Of a stretch of 64,000 nucleotides of DNA, positions 53,990-62,497 are shown piece by piece. The DNA comes from CAWJKP01 sp963843465. Lineage in GTDB: Bacteria > Planctomycetota > Planctomycetia > Pirellulales > Thermoguttaceae. The DNA is taken from the NCBI GenBank assembly GCA_963843465.1, contig CAWJKP010000001.1, positions 744,001 through 808,000 on the forward strand, given 5' to 3'. Each line of letters begins with the position of its first letter. Positions within the stretch are counted from its first letter, which is position 1. A model generated the notes under the pieces. That model was not told where the DNA came from and did not search any database. It worked only from the letters and a program-made list of their open reading frames with translations. The position numbers were made by a program, and so were the translations under genes.

Positions 53990-55051
53990 CTAAGCCGGCT
54001 CCTCCACCGGCGTCTCGAACGTGCTCTTCCTCTTGGGCATGTATTTGCACAGAGCGATGCCGCCGAAGTAAAGCCCCGTGAGCGGCACGGCCAAGAGCGA
54101 CATGCTGTAAGGATCGGGCGAGGGGGCGAGCATGGCCGACAACAGCGCAATAGCCAGCACGGCGATCCGCCACTTCGACAAGTAGGCCTTGACCGTGAAG
54201 ACCCCGATCCGCTCCAAAAACAGCATCACCAGCGGCAACTGAAAACTGATGCCGAAGCAGAGCGGCACCAAGAGCACGAAGTTCAGCCAGTCGGTGATTC
54301 GCGGGTTGGGGTTGATTCCCAACATGCCGTTGAAGTTCAGCAGGAACCGCAACACGGGCTGAAAGACGAAGCAAAAGGCCAGCGAGGCCCCGGCCAGGAA
54401 CAACAGCACGCTGAAGGGCAGGTAGACGCGAACGTAGTACCGCTCGTGGCGATAAAGGCCGGACGCCACGAAGGACCAGAGCTGATAGAAGACCCAGGGC
54501 GCGGAGATCACGGCCCCAAAAATCAGCGATGCCTTAATGTAGGTGGAGAACCCCTCCGTCTGTCCCAGGCTGATCGGCTCGAGACGGCGGTCTTTTTCCG
54601 TCTCACGGAAGAGCGAGATCTTGATCAAGTCGGCCCGATCCATTTTGGCGTAGGGCTTGATCGCCGGGCCCGGTTGCTGCCCTTGGGCGGACATCGCATG
54701 GGCGATGGCGGCCCGATCGACGTAGACGTCTTCCGCCAAGAGGTTGTTCTTGGCGAGGAACTCCTTGAACTCGCTGGCCGCAACCGCGCTCTCCTTGCCC
54801 GAGCTCCCCGCCGCCTGCAGTTCGCTCGTCTTTTCCTCCTCGGTTTGCCGCTGGTAATATTCCTTCAAGGCGCGGTGCAGCGGGGTCTGGATCAGGTGGA
54901 CCAGCGAGATCCCGAAGATCAGCCCCAGGATGAAGCCCACCATCAGGCCCGCGATCGCGCGGAACAGGCACGAACGGAGATCTTCGAGGTGCTCCCCGAA
55001 GGTCATCGTCGATTCGCGGAAAAGGTCTTCGTCCGACTTGAACAGCGGCAT
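53990..55051 (-). CDS. tatC: twin-arginine translocase subunit TatC
   Basis: 353 aa, longer than the usual 250. TatC signatures are MTFGEHLEDLRSCLFRA near the N terminus (E-x-L-x-x-L-R) and, later, LPFSVLLFLAGASLAFCFVF and DWLNFVLLVPLCFGISFQLP. An insertion of about 110 charged residues (about 60-165) occupies the first periplasmic loop, a planctomycete peculiarity. It is the receptor for folded twin-arginine precursors in the inner membrane; TatA/B are not in the window. ATG at 55051. Confidence 0.93.
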   Translation of the reverse strand: MPLFKSDEDLFRESTMTFGEHLEDLRSCLFRAIAGLMVGFILGLIFGISLVHLIQTPLHRALKEYYQRQTEEEKTSELQAAGSSGKESAVAASEFKEFLAKNNLLAEDVYVDRAAIAHAMSAQGQQPGPAIKPYAKMDRADLIKISLFRETEKDRRLEPISLGQTEGFSTYIKASLIFGAVISAPWVFYQLWSFVASGLYRHERYYVRVYLPFSVLLFLAGASLAFCFVFQPVLRFLLNFNGMLGINPNPRITDWLNFVLLVPLCFGISFQLPLVMLFLERIGVFTVKAYLSKWRIAVLAIALLSAMLAPSPDPYSMSLLAVPLTGLYFGGIALCKYMPKRKSTFETPVEEPA

Positions 55052-55173
55052 GAAAAAACCGATGAGCTACAAGGGAGGTTTCGGCGGCGGGATTTTCACT
55101 CGGTAATACTCTCCATCATATCATCCCCGGGAAAACTGCCCGCCACCTTTTTCCCGGCGGCCGCCGAGTACAG

Positions 55174-55252
55174 GGGGGGTCCAGCGCAGCGAGCCCCACT
55201 ATTTTACGGGCGAATGCTCGTGGTGGGGCTCGCAGCGCTCGACCCACCCTAC
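55174..55252. repeat. dispersed palindrome family F, variant
   Basis: GGGGGTCCAGCGCAGCGAGC with GAGCCCCAC, mirrored by GTGGGGCTCGCAGCGCTCGA and CCCACCCTAC. It overlaps the ftsY stop codon (55249-55251) and separates ftsY from tatC. Confidence 0.75.
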
Positions 55253-56205
55253 TTTTCTTTTCCCCTGGCCTGTTTTGCATCGTCACCGCCGGTCGGCTCG
55301 AAAAGCGCCTCGACGAAGGGGTCCGGCTCGAACAGCGCCAGGTCTTCCAGCTTCTCGCCCACGCCGATGTACTTGACCGGCAGGCCGACCTGCTGCCGGA
55401 TGGCGACCACCACGCCCCCCTTGGCGGTGCCGTCCAGCTTGGCCAGGATAATGCCCGTGCAGCGAACGGCCTCGGTGAAGTGCTTGGCCTGGCTGATGCC
55501 GTTCTGGCCGGTGGTGGCGTCCAGTACCAGCAGGACCTCGTGGGGCGCGTCGGGGACCTGCTTGCCCAGGACGCGGTGGATCTTGGTCAACTCCTGCATC
55601 AGGTTGTGCTGCGTTTGCAGCCGGCCGGCCGTATCGACGATGGCCACGTCGGCCTGGCCCTGGAGGGCCTGGGCGACGGTCCGGTGGGCGACGCTGGCCG
55701 GGTCGCTGCCCGGGGCGCCCTGGACGATGTCGGCGCCCAGTCGGCCGGCCCAGATGGTCAACTGTTCTACGGCGGCCGCCCGGTAGGTGTCCGCCGCGCC
55801 CAGGATCACCTTCTTGCCTTCGGCTTTCAGCAGGCAGCCCAACTTGGCGATGGAAGTCGTCTTGCCGGAGCCGTTCACGCCGCAGACCATAATCACCGTC
55901 GGGCCGGAAGCGGCGAAGCGGATCGGGGCGGCCGGTTGCTCCAGCAGCGACTTGAGCTTGGTCTTGATCTGGTCGAGGATCTCCTCCATCTGCGCCACCC
56001 GGGCGTGGGACGTTGCGCGGATCTCCTCGACGATGGCCTCGGCCGCCTTGACGCCCATGTCGGTCTTGATGAGCGTCTCGAAGAGATCCTCCAGGAAGGC
56101 GTCGTCGACCAGCCGGCCCTCGGACTTGAAGAGGTCGCGGATGTCGGTCTTGAGCAGTTGGGAGGTCTTTTTCAGGCCCTGCTTGAGTTTCTCGAAGAGG
56201 CCCAT
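55249..56205 (-). CDS. ftsY: signal recognition particle receptor FtsY
   Basis: 318 aa, without the long acidic A domain. MGLFEKLKQGLKKTSQLLKT opens the N domain; the G domain has GVNGSGKTTSIAKL (G1), DTYRAAAVEQL, DTAGRLQTQHNLMQEL, LVLDATTGQNG and LAKLDGTAKGG, and the closing IGVGEKLEDLALFEPDPFVE. It docks ribosome-SRP complexes at the membrane. The open frame continues upstream, but the ATG at 56205 overlaps the stop of the upstream hydrolase (TGATG), so the genes are coupled. Confidence 0.96.
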   Translation of the reverse strand: MGLFEKLKQGLKKTSQLLKTDIRDLFKSEGRLVDDAFLEDLFETLIKTDMGVKAAEAIVEEIRATSHARVAQMEEILDQIKTKLKSLLEQPAAPIRFAASGPTVIMVCGVNGSGKTTSIAKLGCLLKAEGKKVILGAADTYRAAAVEQLTIWAGRLGADIVQGAPGSDPASVAHRTVAQALQGQADVAIVDTAGRLQTQHNLMQELTKIHRVLGKQVPDAPHEVLLVLDATTGQNGISQAKHFTEAVRCTGIILAKLDGTAKGGVVVAIRQQVGLPVKYIGVGEKLEDLALFEPDPFVEALFEPTGGDDAKQARGKEK

Positions 56206-57020
56206 CACGCCGGTTCCTGGAGCTTGAAGTGATGGCTCTGGCGGAGAAACTCCAGGGGGTTCTCGTAGACGATTTTGCGGATCAGCGACTCGCTGTGGCC
56301 GCGGCGGCGCATCACGCCGATGAAGTCGGCGACTGCGGCGGGCCGCGACGGGCCCCAGTCGGCCGAGGAGTTGACGAGGATCCGCTGGGTGCCGTAGATT
56401 TCGACCATGTCGGCCGCCCGCTCCGGCGTTGCCTTGGTGGTCGGGTACAAGGTGATCCCGGCCCAATAGCCTTCGTCCAAGGCGAGGCGGATGGTGTGTT
56501 CTTCGCAGTGGTCGATGCAGACCCGGCGGGGATCGACCCGGCGGTCCGCACGAAGCATGTCGAGGATCATCCGCGTCCCCGGGTACTTGTCTGCCATGTG
56601 GGGGGTGTGGATGAGGATTAGCTGGTTGTGTTTCAGGGCCATGTCGAACAGGGCCAGGAGCGTGAGGACCTCGTTGGGGGTGTTCTTGTTCAGGCCGATC
56701 TCTCCCACGCCCACCACGTTGGACCGCTCGAAGAATTGCGGGATCAGGGCGATCACCTCGCGGCCTAAGGCGACGTTCTCCGCCTCCTTGGAGTTGAATC
56801 CGATCCAGCAGTAATGTTGCATTCCGCAGCCGGCGACCCGCTTGGGCTCCCACTCGGTCAGTTGGCGGAAGTAGTCCAGGAAACTTTGCGGGCCGCTGCG
56901 ATCGTAGCCCGCCCAAAAGGCCGGCTCGGCCACCGCCAGGCAACCCATGCGGGCCAAGGCTTCCAAATCGTCGGTGGTCCGCGAGGCTACGTGGATATGG
57001 GGATCGATGAACGGTGGCAT
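56205..57020 (-). CDS. TatD-like metal-dependent hydrolase
   Basis: 271 aa, TIM-barrel amidohydrolase related to TatD but of the type found mostly in archaea and planctomycetes (COG1099-like, by memory). Metal ligands: FIDPHIHVASRT (H-x-H), VVGVGEIGLN (Glu), LILIHTPHM (His), VCIDHCEEHTI (His) and SSADWGPS (Asp). The substrate is unknown, a phosphodiester or DNA end in TatD proper. AAGGA nine bases upstream supports the ATG at 57020. It is the first gene of the pair with ftsY. Confidence 0.88.
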   Translation of the reverse strand: MPPFIDPHIHVASRTTDDLEALARMGCLAVAEPAFWAGYDRSGPQSFLDYFRQLTEWEPKRVAGCGMQHYCWIGFNSKEAENVALGREVIALIPQFFERSNVVGVGEIGLNKNTPNEVLTLLALFDMALKHNQLILIHTPHMADKYPGTRMILDMLRADRRVDPRRVCIDHCEEHTIRLALDEGYWAGITLYPTTKATPERAADMVEIYGTQRILVNSSADWGPSRPAAVADFIGVMRRRGHSESLIRKIVYENPLEFLRQSHHFKLQEPA

Positions 57021-57196
57021 TGTCGTTAATTCCTTGCCTGGCAATAACTTGTGGGACAGGGCTGCACGCCGTTCTTCGCGAGGATCGCGGGCCCTGCGAT
57101 TGAAATCATACCAAATCGCGGTTCGGCCAGCATCGGCACCCCATGCTGGGCCACGTATCCGCAATGACAGAGTACGCCGCCCACTAGTGCAATCCA

Positions 57197-57224
57197 TTGC
57201 ACTATCGCAATATATTGCTATAAT
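57197..57224 (+). promoter_or_regulatory. sigma70-type promoter with nested palindromic operators
   Basis: TTGCAC (57197-57202), 16-base spacer, TATAAT (57219-57224). Two perfect palindromes overlie it: AGTGCAATCCATTGCACT (57186-57203) covers the -35 box, and GCAATATATTGC (57207-57218) fills the spacer. The XRE gene starts at 57233, so the transcript should be leaderless or nearly so. Autorepression by the XRE protein is the natural reading (inference). Confidence 0.75.
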
Positions 57225-57232
57225 CGCATAGC

Positions 57233-57570
57233 ATGGCAGAGAAGAGATTCAAGCGAATCGTGCGACCGGCAACGTCGGAAGAGCGACAGCGCCACGCGAC
57301 CATCCGGCGAACGATCGCGCAGGAGTTCCCGCCGGTCGAAAATGCCGCGCGCCGGAATCACCCCCCGGCCTCCCCACTCGTATTCGCCAGGCGCGGGAAT
57401 CCCGTGGTCTGACTTGGTACGCGCTAGCCAAGCTCGCCGGGATTCCGAACGCCAACACCGTCCGCGATATCGAGTACGGACGGGATGCGCAATTATCGAC
57501 CGTACAGGCCGTGGCGCGCGCGCTGGGGCTGCGCCTCGAACTGCTGGAAGATCTGGAAGAGAAGGTGTAG
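57233..57570 (+). CDS. XRE-family HTH regulator, antitoxin-like (frameshifted)
   Basis: About 112 aa once one C is restored in the CCCCCC run near 57361. The first frame gives MAEKRFKRIVRPATSEERQR...IAQEFPP; the second gives PTRIRQARESRGLTWYALAK, IPNANTVRDIEYGRDAQLST and VQAVARALGLRLELLEDLEE, a complete Cro/C1-type helix-turn-helix. Solo regulators of this build resemble HigA/antitoxin proteins. No toxin gene adjoins. Expression is from the strong promoter overlapping the palindromes just upstream, without a ribosome binding site. Confidence 0.7.
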
Positions 57571-57635
57571 GCGAGAAACGTACTTGCCGCGGGCCTGATC
57601 CGGTAAACCGCGTGGGCTATTCGGGTGGTGGGAGT

Positions 57636-57896
57636 TCAAGGGCTGATGCCGAAGCGGGCGGGCCATTGCTCGTCGTAGGGCAGCGAGAAGAGCATCTGAA
57701 CCCGTTCTGCCCGATCGGGGTGCGAGCCGGCCAAAATCTCCAGGCTCCGCCGGATCTGGCCCAGCCGCACGTCGTCGGCGACCGACCCCTCGCCGCGGTC
57801 AACGCAGTCCAAAGCGGCGGCGATCTCGATCAGTTTCGCCCGGATCGTGAGGAACTCGCGATCCAATACGGCCACGGCGGTAGTCGGCAGCGACAT
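57636..57896 (-). CDS. small helical hypothetical protein
   Basis: 86 aa: MSLPTTAVAVLDREFLTIRA, LIEIAAALDCVDRGEGSV, RLGQIRRSLEILAGSHPDRA and VQMLFSLPYDEQWPARFG. Alpha-helical, soluble, of unknown function; I believe similar proteins occur in other planctomycetes, but cannot check. GGAG six bases before ATG 57896 sets the start; longer in-frame starts cross repeat DNA. Confidence 0.65.
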   Translation of the reverse strand: MSLPTTAVAVLDREFLTIRAKLIEIAAALDCVDRGEGSVADDVRLGQIRRSLEILAGSHPDRAERVQMLFSLPYDEQWPARFGISP

Positions 57897-58247
57897 AACA
57901 GGCTCCATGAGAACAGTCTTCTTCATTTTGGATTGCCGCTTCGGGATTCCAATCCAAGATCCAAAATCGTTAGCCCCGGCGGCCACGCCGGTGGTGTTAC
58001 AACAACCCCCCGGTAGACGAGATCTACGCACCGGTGATAACGACTTTACCTTCCGTGAGGTCGTCTGCTCGCCTCCGCATTCTTCCAGTGTCCAGCACAC
58101 GGGGTAGAAAATCAAGCCATTGCAGAGGCCGCTCTCGGGCAGGTTGGGAAAGATGCGTAGAAATTGCGGCATTATGTCAAAAGTTCGTGTTAGAATCCGG
58201 TCGATCCTCGAATTGTGTGGAATAGTCGGTGGGAAGAATAGACTCGT
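57897..58247. other. divergent intergenic gap with a family L motif
   Basis: No gene seen. The GGCGGCCACGCCGG motif lies at 57977-57992. An extended -10 box TGTTAGAAT at 58188-58196 sits 51 bases before the HEAT gene start. Confidence 0.45.
58188..58196 (+). promoter_or_regulatory. possible extended -10 promoter of HEAT gene
   Basis: TGTTAGAAT fits an extended -10 element; no good -35 at the proper spacing (TTGCGG lies 21 bases up). Confidence 0.3.
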
Positions 58248-59867
58248 ATGAGCGAAGGGTTCAAGACCACCTTAGAGTGCCTGGCGGCGACCCAAAATGA
58301 AGCGGCCGTCCGAGTCTTGGTCCCTGCGCTGGACTCCCCCCATCGGTCGATTCGCCTCTGGGCCCTTACCTCGCTGGTCAAGCGGCGCAGCCCGATCGGC
58401 CACCGCGAAGTTCTTCGTCGCCTGCACACCTTGGACGACTCGTTCAAGGATCTGGTCGCCAATTCCCAGGGTCGGATCAACCAGGCCCTGCGGGACGCGC
58501 TTCTGGGCAAGGACCAACAGTTGGCGGCCAACGCCTGTCAAGCGGCCCTCTGGTTCCGCGAGTACGACCTGATCCCCAGCTTGATCGCCGTGCTGGAGAA
58601 TCCGACCGGGACGATGACCCCGCTAGCAGGCCGGACGCTCCTGGAACTGACCGAACTGTTGTACAGCGAGCTTGCCTCGCCGCGGGCAGACGGCCGCCGC
58701 CGCGATCCCCAGATCCTTCGCCACCGCGTGGTCGCCGACCTGGAGCAATCGGTCGCCCGCTTTGCCAGGCACAGGCGGCGGCAGATCGTCGAGGCTTTCC
58801 TGTTGCTGGTCAATCGCGACAACGTGACCTTGAAACAGATCCTCTCGGAGCCGCGTCATCCGGCCTTCGTGGTGCTGGTCGACGCGTTGGCCAAGAGCCC
58901 GGCGGGCGGGGTGATGCGGCTGTTGTTGAACTTCCTCGACGATCCCCATGCCCCGTCGGTGACGATCTCCGTGGTCGCGCGGCGGATGGATCTGAAGTTT
59001 GTCCACCACCTGCTCAACAAACTTGAGCAGGAGGTGACGGCCGTAGTCCGGCAGAACCTCAAACGGATCACCTCGATCGCCTGGCTGCAGGGCGACCTGG
59101 CCCTGGTGGATCAGCTCGACCCGCAGCAACAGCGCGCGGCGGTGCGGCTGGCGATGACCTCGGCTCTGGCCAAGCCCCACGCGCTGCCTTTGATCGAGCA
59201 CCTGCTGCGTTGCGGCCGGGGCGACGGGTGCCGGGCGGCGGCCGAGGCCCTGGACGAGTTTCCGGGTGCCGAAGCTGACCGACGGGCGATGGAGGCCCTG
59301 AACCATGAGGACCCGCAGGTGCAGGCGATCGTCCTCCGGCAGATCCGCCGCCGGGGTATTCCCGGGACTCTGCCGCGATTGGTGGAGATGATCGACAGTC
59401 CCCACGCCGTGGTCCGGCAGGCGGTGCGGGAATGCCTCTCGGAGTTCAGTTTCAAACGCTTCTTGGCGGCCTTCGACATGTTGGACGAGGAAGTTCGGCG
59501 GAGCACGGGCATGCTGGTCAACAAGATCGACCCGCAGACGGTGCCTATGTTGGAGACCGAGATGGCCTCGCACCTCCACGTGCGGCGGCTGCGGGCGCTC
59601 TCGATCGCCCGGGTGATCGAGGCGGTGCCCAAGCTCGAGGAGTCGATCCTCTGCCTGCTGGGCGACGAGGACCATCTGGTCCGCGCGGAGGCGGCGGCGG
59701 CCCTGTCTCAATCGGCGACACCGGCCAGCCGCGAGGCGTTAGAGCAGGCCCTCCAGGACCGCAGCCCGATCGTACAAGAAGCAGCCCGCAAGAGCCTCGA
59801 CGCGCGGGCCGCATCGCAGAAGGATAAGCGGGGCAGCAAGGAAGAGGTCTTGGGGCTTGGGTCTTAG
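58248..59867 (+). CDS. HEAT-repeat protein
   Basis: 539 aa without signal peptide or membrane helix. Repeated helical pairs such as LDSPHRSIRLWALTSLVKRR, MEALNHEDPQVQAIVLRQIR, MIDSPHAVVRQAVRECLSEF and LGDEDHLVRAEAAAALSQSA are HEAT/PBS-lyase-like repeats spanning most of the chain, giving a curved protein-binding scaffold. The ligand is unknown. The last ten residues (KEEVLGLGS) come from the family K array that overlaps the stop. A membrane-protein gene follows at 59962. Confidence 0.85.
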   Translation: MSEGFKTTLECLAATQNEAAVRVLVPALDSPHRSIRLWALTSLVKRRSPIGHREVLRRLHTLDDSFKDLVANSQGRINQALRDALLGKDQQLAANACQAALWFREYDLIPSLIAVLENPTGTMTPLAGRTLLELTELLYSELASPRADGRRRDPQILRHRVVADLEQSVARFARHRRRQIVEAFLLLVNRDNVTLKQILSEPRHPAFVVLVDALAKSPAGGVMRLLLNFLDDPHAPSVTISVVARRMDLKFVHHLLNKLEQEVTAVVRQNLKRITSIAWLQGDLALVDQLDPQQQRAAVRLAMTSALAKPHALPLIEHLLRCGRGDGCRAAAEALDEFPGAEADRRAMEALNHEDPQVQAIVLRQIRRRGIPGTLPRLVEMIDSPHAVVRQAVRECLSEFSFKRFLAAFDMLDEEVRRSTGMLVNKIDPQTVPMLETEMASHLHVRRLRALSIARVIEAVPKLEESILCLLGDEDHLVRAEAAAALSQSATPASREALEQALQDRSPIVQEAARKSLDARAASQKDKRGSKEEVLGLGS

Positions 59868-59956
59868 GTCCTGGGCCTGAGACGCACCGAGACGGCCAAG
59901 AAATCCAAGACCTAAAACCCAAGACGTAGCACCCAAGACCCAAGACCCAAGACCTA
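59845..59956. repeat. short-unit array family K, copy 3
   Basis: GGTCTTGGGGCTTGGGTCTT at the left, ACCCAAGACCCAAGACCCAA at the right; longest of the three copies. It supplies the stop codon of the HEAT gene. Confidence 0.8.
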
Positions 59957-59961
59957 CCCCC

Positions 59962-60429
59962 ATGCACGATCTGGCAATCGGCAGCCTGCTGTTGGCCAAC
60001 CGCAGCCGGCTGGAAAACCTCTCGCGGGAGTTCCAGCAGGGCCTCTCGCCGGAAGGCTGCAAGCAACTCATTCTCTTCCTGACGGTGTTGGCCGCCGCTT
60101 CGCTGCTGTTCTGGGGGCTGGCCCGCTGGATGGAACGTCGCCACGGTCTGGGGGCCAACCGGCCGTTGGGTCTGTTCCTCAGCCTCTCGAAAGCGCACCG
60201 CCTGGGCTGGTCGGATCGCTGGCTCTTGTGGCGACTGGCCCGATCGCACCGGCTGCGGGCCCCGGCCCGACTGTTCCTGGAACCGGAGCGGTTCGAGGCT
60301 TCACGTCTGCCCCTGGCCATGCGGCGCCACGCGGCGCGCTTGGAAGCGCTCCAGGAGCGGCTCTTTGCCGGGCTTGCAGAGGCGGAGGAAGAGATTTCCG
60401 CCCGGCGAGAAAGCCCCGCATCGCGATGA
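59962..60429 (+). CDS. small single-pass membrane protein
   Basis: 155 aa: MHDLAIGSLLLANRSRLENL, a soluble 35 residues, then a membrane helix (LILFLTVLAAASLLFWGLAR, about 36-56), and a basic cytoplasmic tail (WLLWRLARSHRLRAPARLFL) ending in a charged helix (RRHAARLEALQERLFAGLAE). Function unknown; adjoining the HEAT gene in the same direction suggests they act together. No clear ribosome binding site is seen. Confidence 0.6.
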   Translation: MHDLAIGSLLLANRSRLENLSREFQQGLSPEGCKQLILFLTVLAAASLLFWGLARWMERRHGLGANRPLGLFLSLSKAHRLGWSDRWLLWRLARSHRLRAPARLFLEPERFEASRLPLAMRRHAARLEALQERLFAGLAEAEEEISARRESPASR

Positions 60430-60632
60430 ATAGGTCTTGGGGCTTCGGGTGGGAGCTTAACTCCCACGGAAAGAAGATTATGTTCGGGGCAGACCCTCAA
60501 GATCTGCGGGAGGCCGGGGCTGGCTCCCCGGCGCGAAACGTTATTCGCTAGCTGAGCGCCAGAAAACGACTGACCCGCGCTTTCTCCGACCCCTTTGCCG
60601 GTCTCGAATACTAGCCGCGTCTCTTTCGACTC

Positions 60633-60985
60633 TTATTGCGACGTTGTGATCTGCGACGGTAACTTCTTCACGCCTGACAAAGGGTGAATTCCCAACCGCT
60701 GAAACACGTCACGTCTCGGAATTTCTTCGTACCCCGTGCCGAGCGACGACTCGGAAATGGCGGCGGAAATATCACGTTCAATTTGTGAAACCCAGGCGAC
60801 AAATCGCGTAATGGCGGCCCCCATCGCCTTCCGGTCAGACGACACTGAAAAAACCGATCGACCCCACAAGATTGACCGGACGATTGCTTCTGCGACAGGC
60901 CGCGGGTGCGTGGCTTCATACAAAGTAGCGCCCGTGCTAGTGATGATCTCAATGTCGTACTGGTCAAAGAGCTGTGTGATATTAA
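60633..60985 (-). pseudogene. C-terminal fragment of DNA methylase gene, cut off by IS66
   Basis: After the IS, the minus strand resumes with NITQLFDQYDIEIITSTGATL, PRPVAEAIVRSILWGRSVFS and ends LSGVKKLPSQITTSQ at 60633. Read across the excised IS and one target copy it joins in frame to KQINI of the 62498-63523 segment. These 110-odd residues are the end of the adenine-methylase/specificity protein; alone they have no start codon. The sequence is less GC-rich than the surroundings, in line with a horizontally acquired restriction gene. Confidence 0.8.
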
Positions 60986-62497
60986 GTAACCGTTCACGGC
61001 CCGGAGGCCGTTCTTTCGTAAATTGATCTGGACACAGGAGGGGTTTTCGGGGACGACATACGTCATGCCGTCCAACGAAGCAAGGCCACTGACGATTCCA
61101 CCAGAACTCGATGCCGAGATGACCCCGGCAGTCCGTGCCTTTGTCGGGTTGCTGCTGGACCGGATTGCGAAACTGGAAGCCCGGGTGGAAGAACTCGAAC
61201 GTGGCCGGAAAACGCCGCAGAACTCCTCGTTGCCGCCCAGCACAGTGCATCCCCATGCCAAACCCGTCTCGACGAAACGCAAGTCGAAGAAGAAACGCGG
61301 CGGGCAGCCGGGGCACAAGAAACATGAGCGGCCGTTGATCCCCGCCGAGGAGTGCGACGAGGTGAAGCCTCTGAAGCCGACCGAATGCCGACGCTGCGGC
61401 GAAAAGCTCTCCGGCAGCGATCCCGAGCCGCTGCGGCACCAGGTGTGGGAATTGCCGGAGATCAAGGCCCACGTGACCGAGTACCAGCGGCATCGGCTGG
61501 CGTGTCCCTCGTGCGGAGAAACAACCTGTGCGGAACTGCCTCGCGGCGTGCCTCTGGGGCAGACAGGACCGCGATTGATGGCCTTCACCGCGCTGTTGAT
61601 GGCCTACTATCGCCAAAGCAAGCGGCGCACGGCCGAGTTCCTCACGACGCTCTTGGGCCAGCCCTGCTGTCCGGCGCTGACTGTGAAGATCGAGAACCAG
61701 GTGACGGCGGCCGTGCGGCCGTCGTATGAGGCGCTGGCGGCTCAACTGCCCGCCCAAGAGCAGTTGAACATCGACGAAACGGGGACCAAGCAGGAAAACG
61801 ACAAGGCGTGGCTGTGGACCTTCGTCGCCGGCATGTTCACCGTGTTTGCCGTGCGTGCCACGCGCGAGGCCACGGCATTGACCACCTTCCTGGGTGCGTC
61901 GTTCCACGGCATCGTCACCTGCGATCGGGCCAAAATGTACTGGCACCTGGGCCGTTTGCAATGGTGCTGGGCCCACCTGAAACGCGATTTCCAAGCGATG
62001 ATCGACAGCGGCGACCCTCGGGCGAAGCACCTGGGCTTCCGCTTGCGGCACGCAGCGTGCGAATTGTTCGAGCACTGGGCCGACTACCGCCAGGGCAGAA
62101 TTTCGAGGGCGGCCTTGCTGCGTCGGATGGCCCCCGTCCGCCGCAACGTGGAGCGTTTGCTGCTGCGTGGCACCCAATGCGGTCACGCCGACACGCGCGG
62201 CACGTGCCGGGAATTGTACGAACATCGCTCCTGGCTGTGGATGTTCCTGCGTCACGAAGGGCTGGAACCGACAAACAATGCGGGCGAGCGGTCGTTGCGT
62301 CATGCGGTGATTTGGCGAAAGCTTTCCTTCGGGACCCAAAGCGCCAACGGCAGCCGCTTCGTCGAGACGATGCTGACGGTAGTAGAAACCTGCCGCCAGC
62401 AGCGCCGCAACGCCTTCGCTTTCCTGGCTCACGCCGTCGAAGCTCATCTTGCCCACCAACCTGCCCCTTCATTGCTCCCCGGGGCGTGAACGGTTAC
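60986..62497 (+). mobile_element. IS66-family insertion sequence (complete, 1512 bp)
   Basis: Perfect 13-base terminal inverted repeats GTAACCGTTCACG (60986-60998) and CGTGAACGGTTAC (62485-62497). Flanked by the 8-bp direct repeat GATATTAA at 60978-60985 and 62498-62505, the target duplication size of IS66 elements. It holds one transposase gene (tnpC) and no tnpA/tnpB, so it is of the single-gene ISBst12-like kind. It has inserted into a DNA methylase gene on the minus strand. Confidence 0.95.
61065..62489 (+). CDS. IS66-family transposase (TnpC)
   Basis: 474 aa from ATG 61065. N-terminal coiled coil (LLDRIAKLEARVEELERG) and PQNSSLPPS, a basic GGQPGHKKHERP stretch, then a zinc-binding part (CRRCGEKL, CPSCGETT). 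The DDE catalytic residues are in LNIDETGTKQEN (Asp), IVTCDRAKMYWHLG (Asp) and PTNNAGERSLRHAVIWRK (Glu). An upstream TTG at 61023 could add 14 residues. The stop lies eight bases from the IS end. It appears intact, so the element may still be mobile. Confidence 0.93.
   Translation: MPSNEARPLTIPPELDAEMTPAVRAFVGLLLDRIAKLEARVEELERGRKTPQNSSLPPSTVHPHAKPVSTKRKSKKKRGGQPGHKKHERPLIPAEECDEVKPLKPTECRRCGEKLSGSDPEPLRHQVWELPEIKAHVTEYQRHRLACPSCGETTCAELPRGVPLGQTGPRLMAFTALLMAYYRQSKRRTAEFLTTLLGQPCCPALTVKIENQVTAAVRPSYEALAAQLPAQEQLNIDETGTKQENDKAWLWTFVAGMFTVFAVRATREATALTTFLGASFHGIVTCDRAKMYWHLGRLQWCWAHLKRDFQAMIDSGDPRAKHLGFRLRHAACELFEHWADYRQGRISRAALLRRMAPVRRNVERLLLRGTQCGHADTRGTCRELYEHRSWLWMFLRHEGLEPTNNAGERSLRHAVIWRKLSFGTQSANGSRFVETMLTVVETCRQQRRNAFAFLAHAVEAHLAHQPAPSLLPGA

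Noticed and set aside
60633..62459. Single 608-codon minus-strand gene
   Set aside because: Most of it is antisense to the IS66 transposase; only the part outside the IS (60633-60985) is genuine methylase sequence.
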